DNA of 64,000 nucleotides from Bradyrhizobium sp. BR13661 (GTDB lineage Bacteria; Pseudomonadota; Alphaproteobacteria; Rhizobiales; Xanthobacteraceae). The notes beneath the pieces are model-generated. The model had not been told where the DNA came from, ran no database searches, and saw only the letters and a list, made by a program, of their open reading frames with translations. Shown here one piece after another: positions 45,903 to 55,665 of this stretch. A program made the translations under genes and the position numbers. The DNA lies in assembly GCF_029892425.1 (NCBI RefSeq), contig NZ_JARXWB010000009.1, forward strand, positions 1 to 64,000, given 5' to 3'. The first letter of the stretch is position 1, and every line of letters starts with the position of its first letter.

Positions 45903-46850
45903 ATGTTCGACACGCTCAACTGGGATGATCTGCGCGTCTTTCTGCACGCCGCCCGCGCCGGCAATCTCAGCCAGACCGCCAAGCGGCTGCGGCTCGATCA
46001 TTCCACGGTGAGCCGGCGCATCGCCCAGATGGAAGCCTCGCTCGGCACGGCCGTTTTCGAGCGCCACCGCACCGGCCTGAAGCTGAACGAGATCGGCGAG
46101 CGGCTGCTGCGTCATGCCGAAAAGGTCGAGAGCGCCGTCATCGCCATTCATGAGGAAGCGAGCATCGGCGACACCGAAGGGCTCGCCGGCACCGTCCGGC
46201 TGGCGACGATGGAGGGCATCGCCTCGCTGTACCTGGCGCAGCGCTTCAGCGGTTTGCGCAAGACCATGCCGCAATTGACCGTCGAGCTCGTGACCTCGGC
46301 GCAGACGGTCTACGTCCATAAGCGCGAAGCCGATTTGTTCGTGTCGTTCTTCCAGCCGCCGGGGCCGGGCCTGATCTCGGAACGGATCGGCAAGTTCGCC
46401 CTCGGACTCTATGCCAGCCGCTCTTATCTCGACAGCCACGGCACGCCTGAAAGCTTGCGCGACCTCGAGAAGCACTGGTTCGTGTCCTATATCGAGGACC
46501 TGATCCAGGTGGATTCGGTGCGCTGGCTCGACGACGTCATCGAAGAGCCCCGCATCGCCTTCCACTCCAACAGCATGATCGCGCAGATGAACGCCGCCGC
46601 GGGCGGGCTCGGCATCGTGTTGTTGCCGAGCTTCGCGATTGCCGAGCGGCCGGACCTCATTCCCGTGCTGCCCGGTCTTGCCTCGACCAGTCGCGAGGTC
46701 TGGCTCAACGTGCACGGCGATCTCCAGTTCGCCCCGCGCATCCGCGCCGTCCGGGCGTTCCTGCGCACCACGTTGAAGAACGACCCGGACATGCAGCTGG
46801 GGCTCACGCCCATGCCGCAGATGCGCACGGCAGATTGCAAAAATCCGTAG
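45903..46850 (+). CDS. LysR-family transcriptional regulator
   Basis: A 315-aa LysR protein. The helix-turn-helix is WDDLRVFLHAARAGNLSQTAKRLRLDHSTVSRRIAQMEASLGT (about residues 6-48). The effector domain (about 90-300) has the usual GxVRLATMEGIAS start. ATG 45903 has AGGAG six bases upstream. ATG 45888 is an alternative. The 159-base gap to the nitrilase suggests control of it. The inducer is unknown, possibly the nitrile or acid. Confidence 0.9.
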   Translation: MFDTLNWDDLRVFLHAARAGNLSQTAKRLRLDHSTVSRRIAQMEASLGTAVFERHRTGLKLNEIGERLLRHAEKVESAVIAIHEEASIGDTEGLAGTVRLATMEGIASLYLAQRFSGLRKTMPQLTVELVTSAQTVYVHKREADLFVSFFQPPGPGLISERIGKFALGLYASRSYLDSHGTPESLRDLEKHWFVSYIEDLIQVDSVRWLDDVIEEPRIAFHSNSMIAQMNAAAGGLGIVLLPSFAIAERPDLIPVLPGLASTSREVWLNVHGDLQFAPRIRAVRAFLRTTLKNDPDMQLGLTPMPQMRTADCKNP

Positions 46851-46943
46851 TTCCCTTTGTTGCGAGCGGGCCGGAAGCTGCCTTCAACGGCCGGCGGCTG
46901 AATTTGCCGGTCAAGTCTGCCGGCACGCAACATCGAGACCGCA

Positions 46944-47237
46944 ATGGACGCACGGACTGACACGGCAAGCAAGGCGAGGGCCCAGGCCCGAGCGCTGGCG
47001 AGCCAGAGGCTTTGGGTCGCGCTCGGCCTGAGTGCCGCGATGATGATCATCTATTTCACGTTCATGGCGCTGTTCGCGTTCGACAAGCCGTTGCTCGGCC
47101 AGATGCTGGCGCCGGGATTGTCGCTCTGTATCGTTCTCGGACCACTCGTCATCATCAGCTCTTTCCTGCTGTGCCTTGTCTACGTGCTCTGGGCCAACCG
47201 GGTGTTCGATCCGGCCTTGCGCGATCTTGATCGATAG
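46944..47237 (+). CDS. DUF485 membrane protein
   Basis: A 97-aa protein with two helices (VALGLSAAMMIIYFTFMALFAF and LVIISSFLLCLVYVLW) and the YVLWANRVFDP end typical of DUF485 (YjcH). YjcH-like genes sit in front of ActP symporters, as here nine bases upstream, and are probably an accessory subunit. Confidence 0.9.
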   Translation: MDARTDTASKARAQARALASQRLWVALGLSAAMMIIYFTFMALFAFDKPLLGQMLAPGLSLCIVLGPLVIISSFLLCLVYVLWANRVFDPALRDLDR

Positions 47238-47246
47238 GGGAACGAC

Positions 47247-48812
47247 ATGGGCAGCAACGCGATCTCGATCGGCTTCTTCTTCGCCTTCATGGCGCTCACC
47301 CTTCTGATCACCTACTGGGCGGCGCGGCGCACGCGCACGACCGAACATTTCTTCGCGGCTGGCGGCGAGGTGACGCCCTGGCAGAACGGCTGGGCGCTGG
47401 CTGGCGACTTCCTCAGTGCCGGCGCGCTGCTCGGCATTGCCGGCATCGTGACCTCGAACGGCTTCGACGGCATGATCTACTCGATCGGCTGGCTGGTCGG
47501 CTGGCCGATCATCCTGTTCCTGATCGTCGAGCCCTTGCGCAACGTCGGCCGTTTCACCTTCGCCGACGTGGTGGCCTACCGCTTGCGCCAGCGACCGGTG
47601 CGGGTTGCGGCGGCGGTTGGAACGCTCGCGGTGATCCTGTTCTATCTGATCGCCCAGATGGTCGCGACGGGATCGCTGATCAAGCTGCTGTTCGGCCTGT
47701 CCTACTCGTGGTCGGTGATGCTCGTGGGCAGTGTGATGCTGGTCTACGTGCTGTTCGGCGGCATGCTCGCCACCACCTGGGTGCAGGTGGTCAAGGCAGC
47801 GCTGCTGATGGCGGGCGGCGTGCTGCTCGCCTTTCTCGTGCTGACGCATTTCGAGATGAACCCGCTGAAACTGTTTGCCGCGGCGTCGGAAAAGTACGGA
47901 GCAAGGGTGCTTCAGCCCGGTTCGCGCGTGGTCTCCGGGCAATGGGACGCCGTTTCGCTCGGCCTCGGCCTGATGTTCGGAACGGCGGCGATGCCGCATG
48001 TGCTGATGCGGGCCTACACGGTGCGCGACGCCAAGGCGGCGCGCCTGTCGATCCTCTATGCCACAGGCCTGATCGGCTTCTTCCACCTCATGGTGTTCAT
48101 CATTGGCTTCGGCGCGATGGTCCTGGTCGGCCCCGAGGCCGTGACCAGGGCTGGCGGCGGCGGCAACATGGCGGCGCCTCTGCTTGCGCTCGCCGTCGGC
48201 GGCAACGCCTTCTTCGGCTTCATCTGCGCGGTGGCGTTCGCGACCATGCTCGCGGTCGTCGCGGGGCTCACCTTGTCCGGCGTCGCCACCCTGTGCCACG
48301 ACGTCTGGACGAATGTCGTCCGCAACGGCACCGCCTCCGAGGCGGAGCAGCTGAAGGTCGCACGCATCGCAACCGTGGCGATCTCCGTGCTCGCCGTCGT
48401 CCTCGGGGTCGCCTTCGAAGGCCAGAACGTGGCGTTCATGGCGGGGCTTGCCTTCTCGGTGGCGTGCGCGGCCAATTTCCCGTCGCTCGTTCTCGCCATC
48501 ATTTGGCGGCGCTTCACGACCTCGGCAGCAGTGGCCAGCATTCTGGTGGGAACGCTGAGCTCGCTGCTGCTGATCGTGCTGTCGCCGACCATCCAGGTCG
48601 ACGTCCTCGGCAAGACGCTGGCGCAGGTCGAAGGCGCCTGGTGGTTCGTATCGCTGCGTAACCCGGCCATCATCTGCATGCCGTTGTCGTTCCTTGTTGC
48701 GATCGTGATTTCGCTCGTGACGACCGAGACGAACGCGGATGCGACCTTCGCTTCCATGCAGGAGCGCATCCTGTTCGGACGCGCACGGCCGGTCGCGGCA
48801 CGGCAGGACTAG
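47247..48812 (+). CDS. Sodium:solute symporter (ActP-like carboxylate permease)
   Basis: A 521-aa SSSF-family permease with about thirteen helices. ARRTRTTEHFFAAGGEVTPWQNGWALAGDFLSAGALLGIAG (about residues 22-64) is the Na+/substrate block and GTAAMPHVLMRAYTVRDAK (about 248-266) is the ActP family signature. With the DUF485 partner it probably imports acetate or another short carboxylate. No acs gene is adjacent, so the substrate may differ. Confidence 0.88.
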   Translation: MGSNAISIGFFFAFMALTLLITYWAARRTRTTEHFFAAGGEVTPWQNGWALAGDFLSAGALLGIAGIVTSNGFDGMIYSIGWLVGWPIILFLIVEPLRNVGRFTFADVVAYRLRQRPVRVAAAVGTLAVILFYLIAQMVATGSLIKLLFGLSYSWSVMLVGSVMLVYVLFGGMLATTWVQVVKAALLMAGGVLLAFLVLTHFEMNPLKLFAAASEKYGARVLQPGSRVVSGQWDAVSLGLGLMFGTAAMPHVLMRAYTVRDAKAARLSILYATGLIGFFHLMVFIIGFGAMVLVGPEAVTRAGGGGNMAAPLLALAVGGNAFFGFICAVAFATMLAVVAGLTLSGVATLCHDVWTNVVRNGTASEAEQLKVARIATVAISVLAVVLGVAFEGQNVAFMAGLAFSVACAANFPSLVLAIIWRRFTTSAAVASILVGTLSSLLLIVLSPTIQVDVLGKTLAQVEGAWWFVSLRNPAIICMPLSFLVAIVISLVTTETNADATFASMQERILFGRARPVAARQD

Positions 48813-48885
48813 GCCGCGACGCGGGGCAAAGCGCCGGACGGGAGCGACCCATTGCAGGTCCACCCGCGTCGAGAGATCATGAGGC

Positions 48886-49392
48886 ATGACAAGCCGGCAG
48901 CCCATCCTCATCGTCTTCGGCGGCCTTCCCGCCACTGGGAAGACGACTCTCTCTCGCGAGCTGACCCGACGCATAGGGGCGACCTATATCCGCATCGACG
49001 CGATTGAGCAGACGCTGCGCGCGCAGGGCCATGAGGTCGGCCCGATGGGCTACGTCATCGCCAATGCGCTGGCGGCCGAGAATCTCAGGCTCGGCCGTGC
49101 TGTCGTCGCGGACTGCGTCAATCCGGTGCAGGCAAGCCGTGACGGCTGGCGGCAGACAGCTTTGCTGGGATCGGCGCGCCTTGCCGAGATCGAAGTGATC
49201 TGCAGCGACGTGGCCCTCCACCGGCGGCGCGCGGAAGTCCGTACGTCCGACATTGTTGGCCTCACCTTGCCGACCTGGCACGAGATCGCCAATCGGCACT
49301 ACGAGCCGTGGGACCGCGAGCATCTGCTGCTCGATACCGCCCATGAATCGATCGACCGTCTGTTGCAACGGGTGGAGATTTATCTGTCGTGA
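48886..49392 (+). CDS. P-loop kinase-like ATPase
   Basis: A 168-aa AAA_33-type protein. GGLPATGKTTLSREL (about residues 12-26) is the Walker A motif, followed by RIDAIEQTLR, and VVADCVNPVQASRDGW near 80 as a nucleotide-kinase-like segment. The substrate is unknown. Similar small kinases act on antibiotics, sugars or nucleosides. Confidence 0.82.
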   Translation: MTSRQPILIVFGGLPATGKTTLSRELTRRIGATYIRIDAIEQTLRAQGHEVGPMGYVIANALAAENLRLGRAVVADCVNPVQASRDGWRQTALLGSARLAEIEVICSDVALHRRRAEVRTSDIVGLTLPTWHEIANRHYEPWDREHLLLDTAHESIDRLLQRVEIYLS

Positions 49393-49558
49393 CGCGATCG
49401 GGTGATCCGCTGCTGGCCATGTTTCGAGGCGATCGCCGCCTCTCAGGTTCCGGCCGTCGCGACATTCTGTCGTCGACATCTCGTCATCATCCCTTCAAGA
49501 TTCGCCGCTAGTTTCGTGCGTGACGATTGGTTCGCCGGATGTACGCGGGCCGGATCGC

Positions 49559-49594
49559 AAGCCTCGGCCTTTGCGCCGGGGCTTTTCGTTTTTT
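49559..49594 (+). terminator. Rho-independent terminator
   Basis: AAGCCTCGGC (49559-49568) pairs with GCCGGGGCTT (49575-49584) with one G-U pair, followed by TTCGTTTTTT. It lies 167 bases past the kinase stop. That distance leaves room for a small RNA in 49400-49590, though nothing else marks one. Confidence 0.7.
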
Positions 49595-49687
49595 GGGCCG
49601 CTGCCATTCGTTGATCTGGATCAAGGAGGAAACGTTGCCGGATGGCGCGATGTGCCGTGTGCTGCATCGCTTGAGCCGGAGCCCCTC

Positions 49688-49951
49688 ATGTGGGTCCTGA
49701 TGTACGTCTTTTCCTATTCGGTCAGTCCAGCCGCAACGAATGACAGGGCGGAATGGCGGCTTTTGCCGACCGTCGTGTTCCAGGAATTTTCGAACGAGGA
49801 TCGGTGCAAGGCGGCCAAGTCGACCCTTGAAGCAAGCCTGGGTCAGGCAGGCGCGCGGCTGAAGAGCGGCCTTGAGGATTTGAAAGCCCTGGGAAAGGCC
49901 GACCCCAGTCAGATCATCATTGCCTACAACGTGGAGTGTCTCCCGAAATAG
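49688..49951 (+). CDS. Hypothetical protein
   Basis: An 87-aa protein I do not recognise. It starts MWVLMYVFSYSVSPAATNDRAEW, continues with a mixed alpha/beta stretch (PTVVFQEFSNEDRCKAAKSTLEASL) and ends YNVECLPK. The two cysteines and the terminal VECLPK recall small rhizobial proteins of unknown role. GGAG lies upstream of ATG 49688. The frame opens at 49520 across the terminator and is not used. Confidence 0.55.
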   Translation: MWVLMYVFSYSVSPAATNDRAEWRLLPTVVFQEFSNEDRCKAAKSTLEASLGQAGARLKSGLEDLKALGKADPSQIIIAYNVECLPK

Positions 49952-50063
49952 GCCAAAACGCCCTCTTGCGTGGTCCTGAGGGCGGACGAAACCTGACCAC
50001 TGCCGCGCCCGTTTTGGCACAAACTGCACAGACCTCCGGCGCTGACATGGGTTAGTTTCGGGC

Positions 50064-50153
50064 ATGGACAGCGAGCTGATCATACGCGTTGTGGCTATTG
50101 CGGCCGGCACTTTCACCGTCGCCGCCGTCTCGGTGCTCCTGTTCAGCTATTGA
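50064..50153 (+). CDS. Small single-helix membrane protein (candidate)
   Basis: A 29-codon frame, MDSELIIRVVAIAAGTFTVA then AVSVLLFSY, too short for ordinary gene finding. It has a charged start and one transmembrane helix. There is no clear ribosome site. Codon use is GC3-rich, like real genes nearby. Confidence 0.35.
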   Translation: MDSELIIRVVAIAAGTFTVAAVSVLLFSY

Positions 50154-50220
50154 TCTATCTCAACGCGCGCATCGCGTTCGGGCCCTGTGATGGGCAGAGA
50201 GATCCGACGGGGGCGCAACG

Positions 50221-50301
50221 ATGCGGCCGTGGATGTTACACGCGCTGGCCTGGGGACTGACGGCGATCGGCCTGTTCGCCATCGCGTCCATGCTGTTCTG
50301 A
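50221..50301 (+). CDS. Second small single-helix membrane protein (candidate)
   Basis: A 26-aa frame, MRPWMLHALAWGLTAIGLFA then IASMLF, mostly one helix. A purine-rich GGGGGCG lies about six bases upstream. It follows the other candidate by 67 bases. Confidence 0.35.
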   Translation: MRPWMLHALAWGLTAIGLFAIASMLF

Positions 50302-50477
50302 GCGGAATGGCTCAGCGTGGGCGCTACCGCCATGATGGCATCATGCCGGTGTTTTGCCCGACGAGTCAAACGGATTTCGTAAAATCAGCAATATGTCCGT
50401 GACGGCCGGCAAGCCCTTGATAAGGCTGACCCAGCCTACTGTGCATGGGGTTGTTTTCGAGATTGATGTGTGCGCGA

Positions 50478-52208
50478 TCATCCCGCCCTGGCGATGCGGC
50501 TGTCGGCGCGCAGGTTCTGGAAGAATTTCTCCACCTCGCGCGACAGCGTGTCCGCGGTCGCGGTCAGGCTGCTCGCCGCCGTCAGCACCGAGGATGCCGC
50601 CGTATCGGTCTCGCCGATGGCGTCGCGGAGCGAGGTGATGTTGGCGACCAGCGTCTCGTTGCCTTGCGCCGCCGACTGGGCATTGGAGGAGATCTCGCGC
50701 GTGGCCTGGTCCTGCTGGCCGACGGCGCCCGCGATCGCGGAGGTGACCTCGTTGATCTCGCGCACCGCGCCGCCGATCTCGCGGACGGCGTCGACCGCAT
50801 TGCGGGTCGATGACTGGATCATCGCGACGTTCTCGCTGATGTCGGCCGTCGCCTTCGCGGTCTGGCCGGCCAGCGCCTTCACTTCGTGCGCGACCACGGC
50901 AAAGCCGCGGCCGGCATCGCCGGCGCGCGCGGCCTCGATGGTGGCGTTGAGCGCAAGCAGATTGGTCTGTTCGGCGATCGCCTGAATGAGGCTCAGAACG
51001 CCGTCGATGCGCTGCGTGGCCGCGGCCAGGCTCTCGATCTCGGCGATCGATTTTTCGGTGCGCTGGCCGGTCTGCTCGACCGCGCTGGCGCTCTGCCGCA
51101 CCTGGCGTCCGATTTCCTCGACGGAAGCGGAGAGCTCTTCGGCGGCGCCCGCGACCGCAGTGACGTTGTGCGAGGCCTGCTCGCTGGCCCCAGCCGCCGT
51201 GCCGGCGCGGCTGTTTGCATCCGCCGTGACGCGGGTGATGGTCTGCGCGGTTTCGCGCATGACGGAAGCATTGTCGCTGAGCCCACGCATGATCGCGCCG
51301 ATCGCCTCGCGGAACGCCTCGACGGACTGCTCGATGTGGCGTGCGCGGGCGTCGCGAGCGGCGGAGTCCTGCGAGACCTGCGAGGCGAGGTTGCGGTTGC
51401 GCCCCATCGCGTCCTGGAACACCTCGATGGCGCGGGCGAGCGCGCCGATCTCGTCGGCGCGTCCGGCGTGCGGCACCACGACATTCTCGGCGCCGTCGGC
51501 GACCTGCTTGATGGTCGCGGTGATCGCGGCGAGCGGCCGGGCGATCGAGCGGGCGATGATGATGATGCCGATCACGACAAGGGCCAGCGCCACGCCGGCG
51601 AGGCAGGTCAGCACGAACGACAGCGTGCGGTTGGTCTCGGTCTGAAGCGCGATCTGCCTGCCCCGCTCTGCATAGACCTTGGACAGCGCCTCCAGATCCT
51701 TGTTCAGCGCCGAGCGCACGGCGCGGTTGGCGTCGTTGTCGCCCCATTCGCGCCCCGCAGCCGCGTTGATCTCGACGCCGCGGCGGACCAGCTCCTTGCG
51801 GAACTCGACGAACTGCTCGATGCGCTTCTTGAAGGTCGCGAACTGCTCGGAATCGTCAGCCTTGACGATGGTCTCCCAGCGCTTCACGACGTCCAGGATC
51901 TGCTCGTTGAACTTGAGCAGTCCCTCGCCGTATTTCTTCACCACGGCCGGCTCGGTCGACATGTAGACGCCGCGCGATTCCATCACGACTGCGTAGACCA
52001 GCGAGTTGACGCGCTCGACATTCAGCGCGGCTGCATTCGCCGTCTCGATCGCGCTGGTCAGTTCGGCGCTGCGGCGGCTGTTGTAATCGGACAGCATCGC
52101 GATCGCCCCGGTCAGCAGGGCGAACAGCGCGAAGATCGCGTAGAGCTTGGTGGCCAGGGTGAAACGGCCTGCCAGGCCGGCAGCATTCCCAGATCGATCG
52201 ATTTGCAT
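50478..52208 (-). CDS. Methyl-accepting chemotaxis protein
   Basis: A 576-aa transmembrane receptor. TM1 is about residues 18-40, a periplasmic helical bundle spans about 41-190, and TM2 is about 192-215 ([25 protein letters not shown]). A HAMP domain follows, then the signalling domain with the tip [48 protein letters not shown] (about 400-450). The four-helix sensor gives no ligand hint. It is a monocistronic gene, divergent from eutB. Confidence 0.93.
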   Translation of the reverse strand: MQIDRSGNAAGLAGRFTLATKLYAIFALFALLTGAIAMLSDYNSRRSAELTSAIETANAAALNVERVNSLVYAVVMESRGVYMSTEPAVVKKYGEGLLKFNEQILDVVKRWETIVKADDSEQFATFKKRIEQFVEFRKELVRRGVEINAAAGREWGDNDANRAVRSALNKDLEALSKVYAERGRQIALQTETNRTLSFVLTCLAGVALALVVIGIIIIARSIARPLAAITATIKQVADGAENVVVPHAGRADEIGALARAIEVFQDAMGRNRNLASQVSQDSAARDARARHIEQSVEAFREAIGAIMRGLSDNASVMRETAQTITRVTADANSRAGTAAGASEQASHNVTAVAGAAEELSASVEEIGRQVRQSASAVEQTGQRTEKSIAEIESLAAATQRIDGVLSLIQAIAEQTNLLALNATIEAARAGDAGRGFAVVAHEVKALAGQTAKATADISENVAMIQSSTRNAVDAVREIGGAVREINEVTSAIAGAVGQQDQATREISSNAQSAAQGNETLVANITSLRDAIGETDTAASSVLTAASSLTATADTLSREVEKFFQNLRADSRIARAG

Positions 52209-52522
52209 GTGGTCGGGGCCCGAATGGCCAGGAGCGGCCGGTGCGCGCGGTCGTGTAAAATTGATGCAAAACTATGCAGAATGAAGATGGACGCTGTGTT
52301 AACGCGCAAGTGTGGGGTGTGCGCCCTTTGTCGCAGGAAAGACGTGCTGCCTCAGTGATTTGGAGCGATCCTATCGGTTCCCGGCAAGTCGACCCCGGGG
52401 ATCGCCCGGGATGCCCCAAACATCGGCGTGCACACCGGCCGCCAAGCGCGTATCCCTGACGCCAGCGCCACCCCGGGCTCGACCGGGGGCCGGTCGCTGG
52501 CCGACGAATTCCGGAGGGACCT
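52209..52522. other. Intergenic region between the MCP and eutB
   Basis: These 314 bases separate divergent genes and should hold both promoters. I see several short GC-rich inverted repeats (for example CCCCGGGGATCGCCCGGGATGCCCC near 52391-52416) but no B12-box-like riboswitch core and no gene. GGAGGG at 52512-52517 serves eutB. Confidence 0.45.
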
Positions 52523-53905
52523 GTGGTCTACCGCCACACCATCGACGCCACGACCTACACCTTCCCGGACCTGCGCGACCTCCTTGCCAAGGCGACGCCG
52601 CCGCGCTCGGGCGACCGGCTGGCCGGCGTTGCCGCCGGGAGTGCCGAGCAGATGATCGCCGCGCGAATGGCCTTGGCCGACGTTCCCCTCGGGCAATTCC
52701 TGCAGGAGGCCGTCATCCCCTATGAGGCCGACGAGATCACCCGCCTCGTCATCGACAGCCATGACATCAGGGCCTTTGCGCCGGTCTCCTCGCTGACAGT
52801 CGGAGCCTTCCGCGACTGGCTGCTCTCGGACGCCGCGACGCCTGAGGCTTTGCGCAAGCTCGCGCCCGGCATCACCCCGGAAATGGCGGCCGCGGTCTCA
52901 AAGCTGATGCGCAACCAGGACCTGATCCTGGCGGCGCGGAAGTGCCAGGTCACGACCGCCTTCCGCAACACCATCGGCCTGAAGGGCCGGATGAGCACGC
53001 GGCTGCAGCCCAATCACCCTTTCGACGATGCCAGGGGCATCACCGCCTCGATCCTCGACGGCTTGCTGCTTGGGGCCGGCGACGCCTGCATCGGCATCAA
53101 CCCGGCGAGCGACGATCCGGCCGTGATCGGGCAATTGCTGCGGCTGCTGGACGAGATCATCGCGCGGCTGAAAATTCCGACGCAAGGCTGCGTGCTGACC
53201 CATGTCACCACGACGCTGTCGCTGATCGGGCAGGGCGTGCCTGTCGACCTCGTCTTCCAATCGGTCGCCGGCACCGAGGCCGCCAACCGGTCTTTCGGCA
53301 TCGACCTCGCGCTGCTGAAGGAGGCGCAGGCGGCCGGGCTGTCGCAGAAGCGCGGCACGGTCGGTGAGAACGTCATGTATTTCGAGACGGGGCAGGGCTC
53401 GGCGCTGTCGGCCAATGCCCATCACGGCGTCGACCAGCAGACCTGCGAGGCGCGGGCCTATGCGGTGGCCAGGGCTTTTGCGCCGTTACTGGTCAACAGC
53501 GTGGTCGGCTTTATCGGTCCGGAATATCTCTACGACGGCAAGGAGATCATCCGTGCGGGCCTGGAGGACCATTTCTGCGGCAAGCTGCTCGGCCTGCCGC
53601 TCGGGGTCGACATCTGCTACACCAACCATGCCGAAGCGGACCAGGACGACATGGACAACCTCCTGACGCTGCTTGCCGCGGCCGGCGTCACCTTCATCAT
53701 GGGGGTGCCCGGCGCCGACGACGTCATGCTGAACTACCAGTCCACCTCCTTCCACGACGCGCTCTATGTCCGCGACGTCTTCGGTGCGGCCCGCGCGCCC
53801 GAGTTCGACGACTGGCTGGTGCTATCAGGCATCGCCGGCGCCGACTTGCGGCTCGCCCGCGACGCCGGCCTCTTGCCCGATTTTGCCGCGCGGCTGATCG
53901 CGTGA
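52523..53905 (+). CDS. eutB: Ethanolamine ammonia-lyase, large subunit
   Basis: EutB forms the barrel that, with EutC and adenosylcobalamin, splits ethanolamine to acetaldehyde and ammonia. The protein (460 aa) is full length. Conserved parts include FRNTIGLKGRMSTRLQPNHPFDD (about residues 150-172), INPASDD (near 195), GVDICYTNHAEADQDDMDNLLTLLA (about 365-390) and GVPGADDVMLNYQSTSFHDA. It starts at GTG 52523 after GGAGGG. The small subunit is not next but lies beyond hpnP. No Eut shell genes are present, so the enzyme is probably cytosolic without a microcompartment. Confidence 0.93.
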   Translation: MVYRHTIDATTYTFPDLRDLLAKATPPRSGDRLAGVAAGSAEQMIAARMALADVPLGQFLQEAVIPYEADEITRLVIDSHDIRAFAPVSSLTVGAFRDWLLSDAATPEALRKLAPGITPEMAAAVSKLMRNQDLILAARKCQVTTAFRNTIGLKGRMSTRLQPNHPFDDARGITASILDGLLLGAGDACIGINPASDDPAVIGQLLRLLDEIIARLKIPTQGCVLTHVTTTLSLIGQGVPVDLVFQSVAGTEAANRSFGIDLALLKEAQAAGLSQKRGTVGENVMYFETGQGSALSANAHHGVDQQTCEARAYAVARAFAPLLVNSVVGFIGPEYLYDGKEIIRAGLEDHFCGKLLGLPLGVDICYTNHAEADQDDMDNLLTLLAAAGVTFIMGVPGADDVMLNYQSTSFHDALYVRDVFGAARAPEFDDWLVLSGIAGADLRLARDAGLLPDFAARLIA

Positions 53906-53941
53906 TGCGGAAAAACCTCGCGAAAAACCCCGCTCATCGGC

Positions 53942-53968
53942 GTGAACCGGGGAAACCATTGGCGCGTC
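53942..53968 (+). promoter_or_regulatory. Weak candidate EcfG-type promoter of hpnP
   Basis: GTGAAC (53942-53947) and CGTC (53965-53968) are 17 bases apart, each one mismatch from the EcfG pattern GGAAC-N16/17-CGTT. EcfG is known to control hpnP in Rhodopseudomonas palustris. The match is poor. GGAAAC at 53951 with CGAA near 53972 is an alternative. Confidence 0.2.
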
Positions 53969-54078
53969 TCACGAATTAGTTCGGTGCCACAATATTGAGG
54001 AATTCCGGTCGCAGCGTTACGCTATGTGTCTGGAGACCTCGTCGGTACCATCAGTGGAACGTGGTAGGGGGAAGTTCG

Positions 54079-55665
54079 ATGCGCGCTGAAAGCAACGGAA
54101 CGAGCCGGAAGATTCTCTGTGTCTTTCCGCGGTACACGTCCTCCTTCGGTACCTTCGAGCATGCCTATCCGCTGACCGACGGCGTTCGCGCCTTCATGCC
54201 GCCGCAGGGCCTGCTACTGCTCGCGGCCTATCTGCCCAAGGAGTGGCAGGTCAAATTTGTCGACGAGAATCTCCGTCGCACCACGAAGGAAGAGTTCGAA
54301 TGGGCTGAGGCCGTCTTCGTCAGCGGCATGCACATCCAGCGCCAGCAGATGAACGACATCTGCCGCCGCGCCCATGAGTTCGACCTGCCGGTCGCGCTGG
54401 GCGGTCCCTCGGTGAGCGCCTGTCCGGACTATTATCCGTCGTTCGACTATCTCCATGTCGGCGAGCTCGGCGATGCCACCAATCAGCTGCTCGAGATCCT
54501 GTCGCGCGATACCTCGCGCCCCGAGCAGCAGGTCGTGCTGACGACCAAAGACCGCGTGCCGATGACGGAGTTTCCGATACCGGCCTACGAGCTTGCCGAC
54601 GTGAAGCGCTATTTCCTCGGCAGCATCCAGTATTCCAGCGGCTGTCCCTATGAGTGCGAGTTCTGCGACATCCCCGGCCTCTACGGCCGCAATCCGCGCA
54701 TCAAGTCGCCGGAGCAGATCATCGCGGAGCTCAACCGCCTGCGCGAATGCGGCATGACCGACACCGTCTACTTCGTCGATGACAATTTCATCGGCAACCG
54801 CAAGGCCGCGCTGGACCTGTTGCCGCATCTGATCGAGTGGCAGAAGAAGACCGGCTATGTGATGCGGCTTGCCTGTGAGGCGACGCTCAACATCGCCAAG
54901 CGTCCCGAGATCCTCAAGAAGATGCAAGAGGCCTATTTCATCACCATCTTCTGCGGCATCGAGACGCCCGACCCCGACGCGCTGAAGGCCATGAACAAGG
55001 ATCACAACATGATGGTCCCGATCCTCGAGGGCGTGCGCACCATCAATTCCTACGGCATGGAGGTGGTCTCGGGCATCATCATGGGGCTCGACACCGACAA
55101 GCCGGGCACCTCGGAGGCGCTGCTCGCCTTCGTCGAGGAATCCCGGATTCCGCTTCTCACCATCAACCTGCTTCAGGCACTGCCGAAGACGCCGCTTTGG
55201 GACCGATTGGAGAAGGAAGGGCGCCTGGTCGACGATGAGGGGCGCGATTCCAACGTCGACTTCCTGCTGCCCTATGACGAGGTCGTCGCGTCCTGGAAAC
55301 ACGCCATGAGCGTCGCCTACGAGCCCGAGAAGGTCTACGAGCGCTTCCAGTATCAATGCGACAACGTTTATCCGCACCGCCTGAAGATGCCGGTGCCGGA
55401 CGAGATGAAGACCTGGGCCAACATCAAGCGCGGCCTTGTCATGATGCGCAACATCTTCTGGAAGGTCGGCGTGCTCGGCGACTACAGGCGCGTGTTCTGG
55501 AAGTTCGCGCTGGGGCGCATCAGGCGCGGCGACATGGAAGGCCTGATCGGCTGCACCATGATCGCGCATCATCTGATCACCTTTGCGCGCGCGGCCACCA
55601 GCGGCAAGCAGAACGCGTCGAACTATTCGATCCGCCTGCGCGAAGCCTCCGTTCCCGCCGAATGA
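54079..55665 (+). CDS. hpnP: Hopanoid C-2 methylase (B12-binding radical SAM)
   Basis: HpnP methylates hopanoids at C-2, giving 2-methylhopanoids of the outer membrane. The 528-aa protein matches the family. An N-terminal B12-binding domain (about residues 1-160) is followed by the radical SAM domain with CPYECEFC (C189, C193, C196), then a C-terminal extension. [21 protein letters not shown] and [20 protein letters not shown] are typical radical SAM strands. ATG 54079 is chosen over the earlier frame opening at 53995. The stop overlaps the eutC start (ATGA). Lying between eutB and eutC, which also need B12, is unusual. Confidence 0.92.
   Translation: MRAESNGTSRKILCVFPRYTSSFGTFEHAYPLTDGVRAFMPPQGLLLLAAYLPKEWQVKFVDENLRRTTKEEFEWAEAVFVSGMHIQRQQMNDICRRAHEFDLPVALGGPSVSACPDYYPSFDYLHVGELGDATNQLLEILSRDTSRPEQQVVLTTKDRVPMTEFPIPAYELADVKRYFLGSIQYSSGCPYECEFCDIPGLYGRNPRIKSPEQIIAELNRLRECGMTDTVYFVDDNFIGNRKAALDLLPHLIEWQKKTGYVMRLACEATLNIAKRPEILKKMQEAYFITIFCGIETPDPDALKAMNKDHNMMVPILEGVRTINSYGMEVVSGIIMGLDTDKPGTSEALLAFVEESRIPLLTINLLQALPKTPLWDRLEKEGRLVDDEGRDSNVDFLLPYDEVVASWKHAMSVAYEPEKVYERFQYQCDNVYPHRLKMPVPDEMKTWANIKRGLVMMRNIFWKVGVLGDYRRVFWKFALGRIRRGDMEGLIGCTMIAHHLITFARAATSGKQNASNYSIRLREASVPAE

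Noticed and set aside
49403..49430. TGATCC-N16-CGAGGC after the kinase gene
   Set aside because: Same -10 mismatch as above and no well-placed gene start downstream.
52209..52522. Cobalamin riboswitch before eutB
   Set aside because: I looked for a B12-box and the usual leader stems because EutBC and HpnP need B12, but saw no convincing core. A covariance-model search would settle it.
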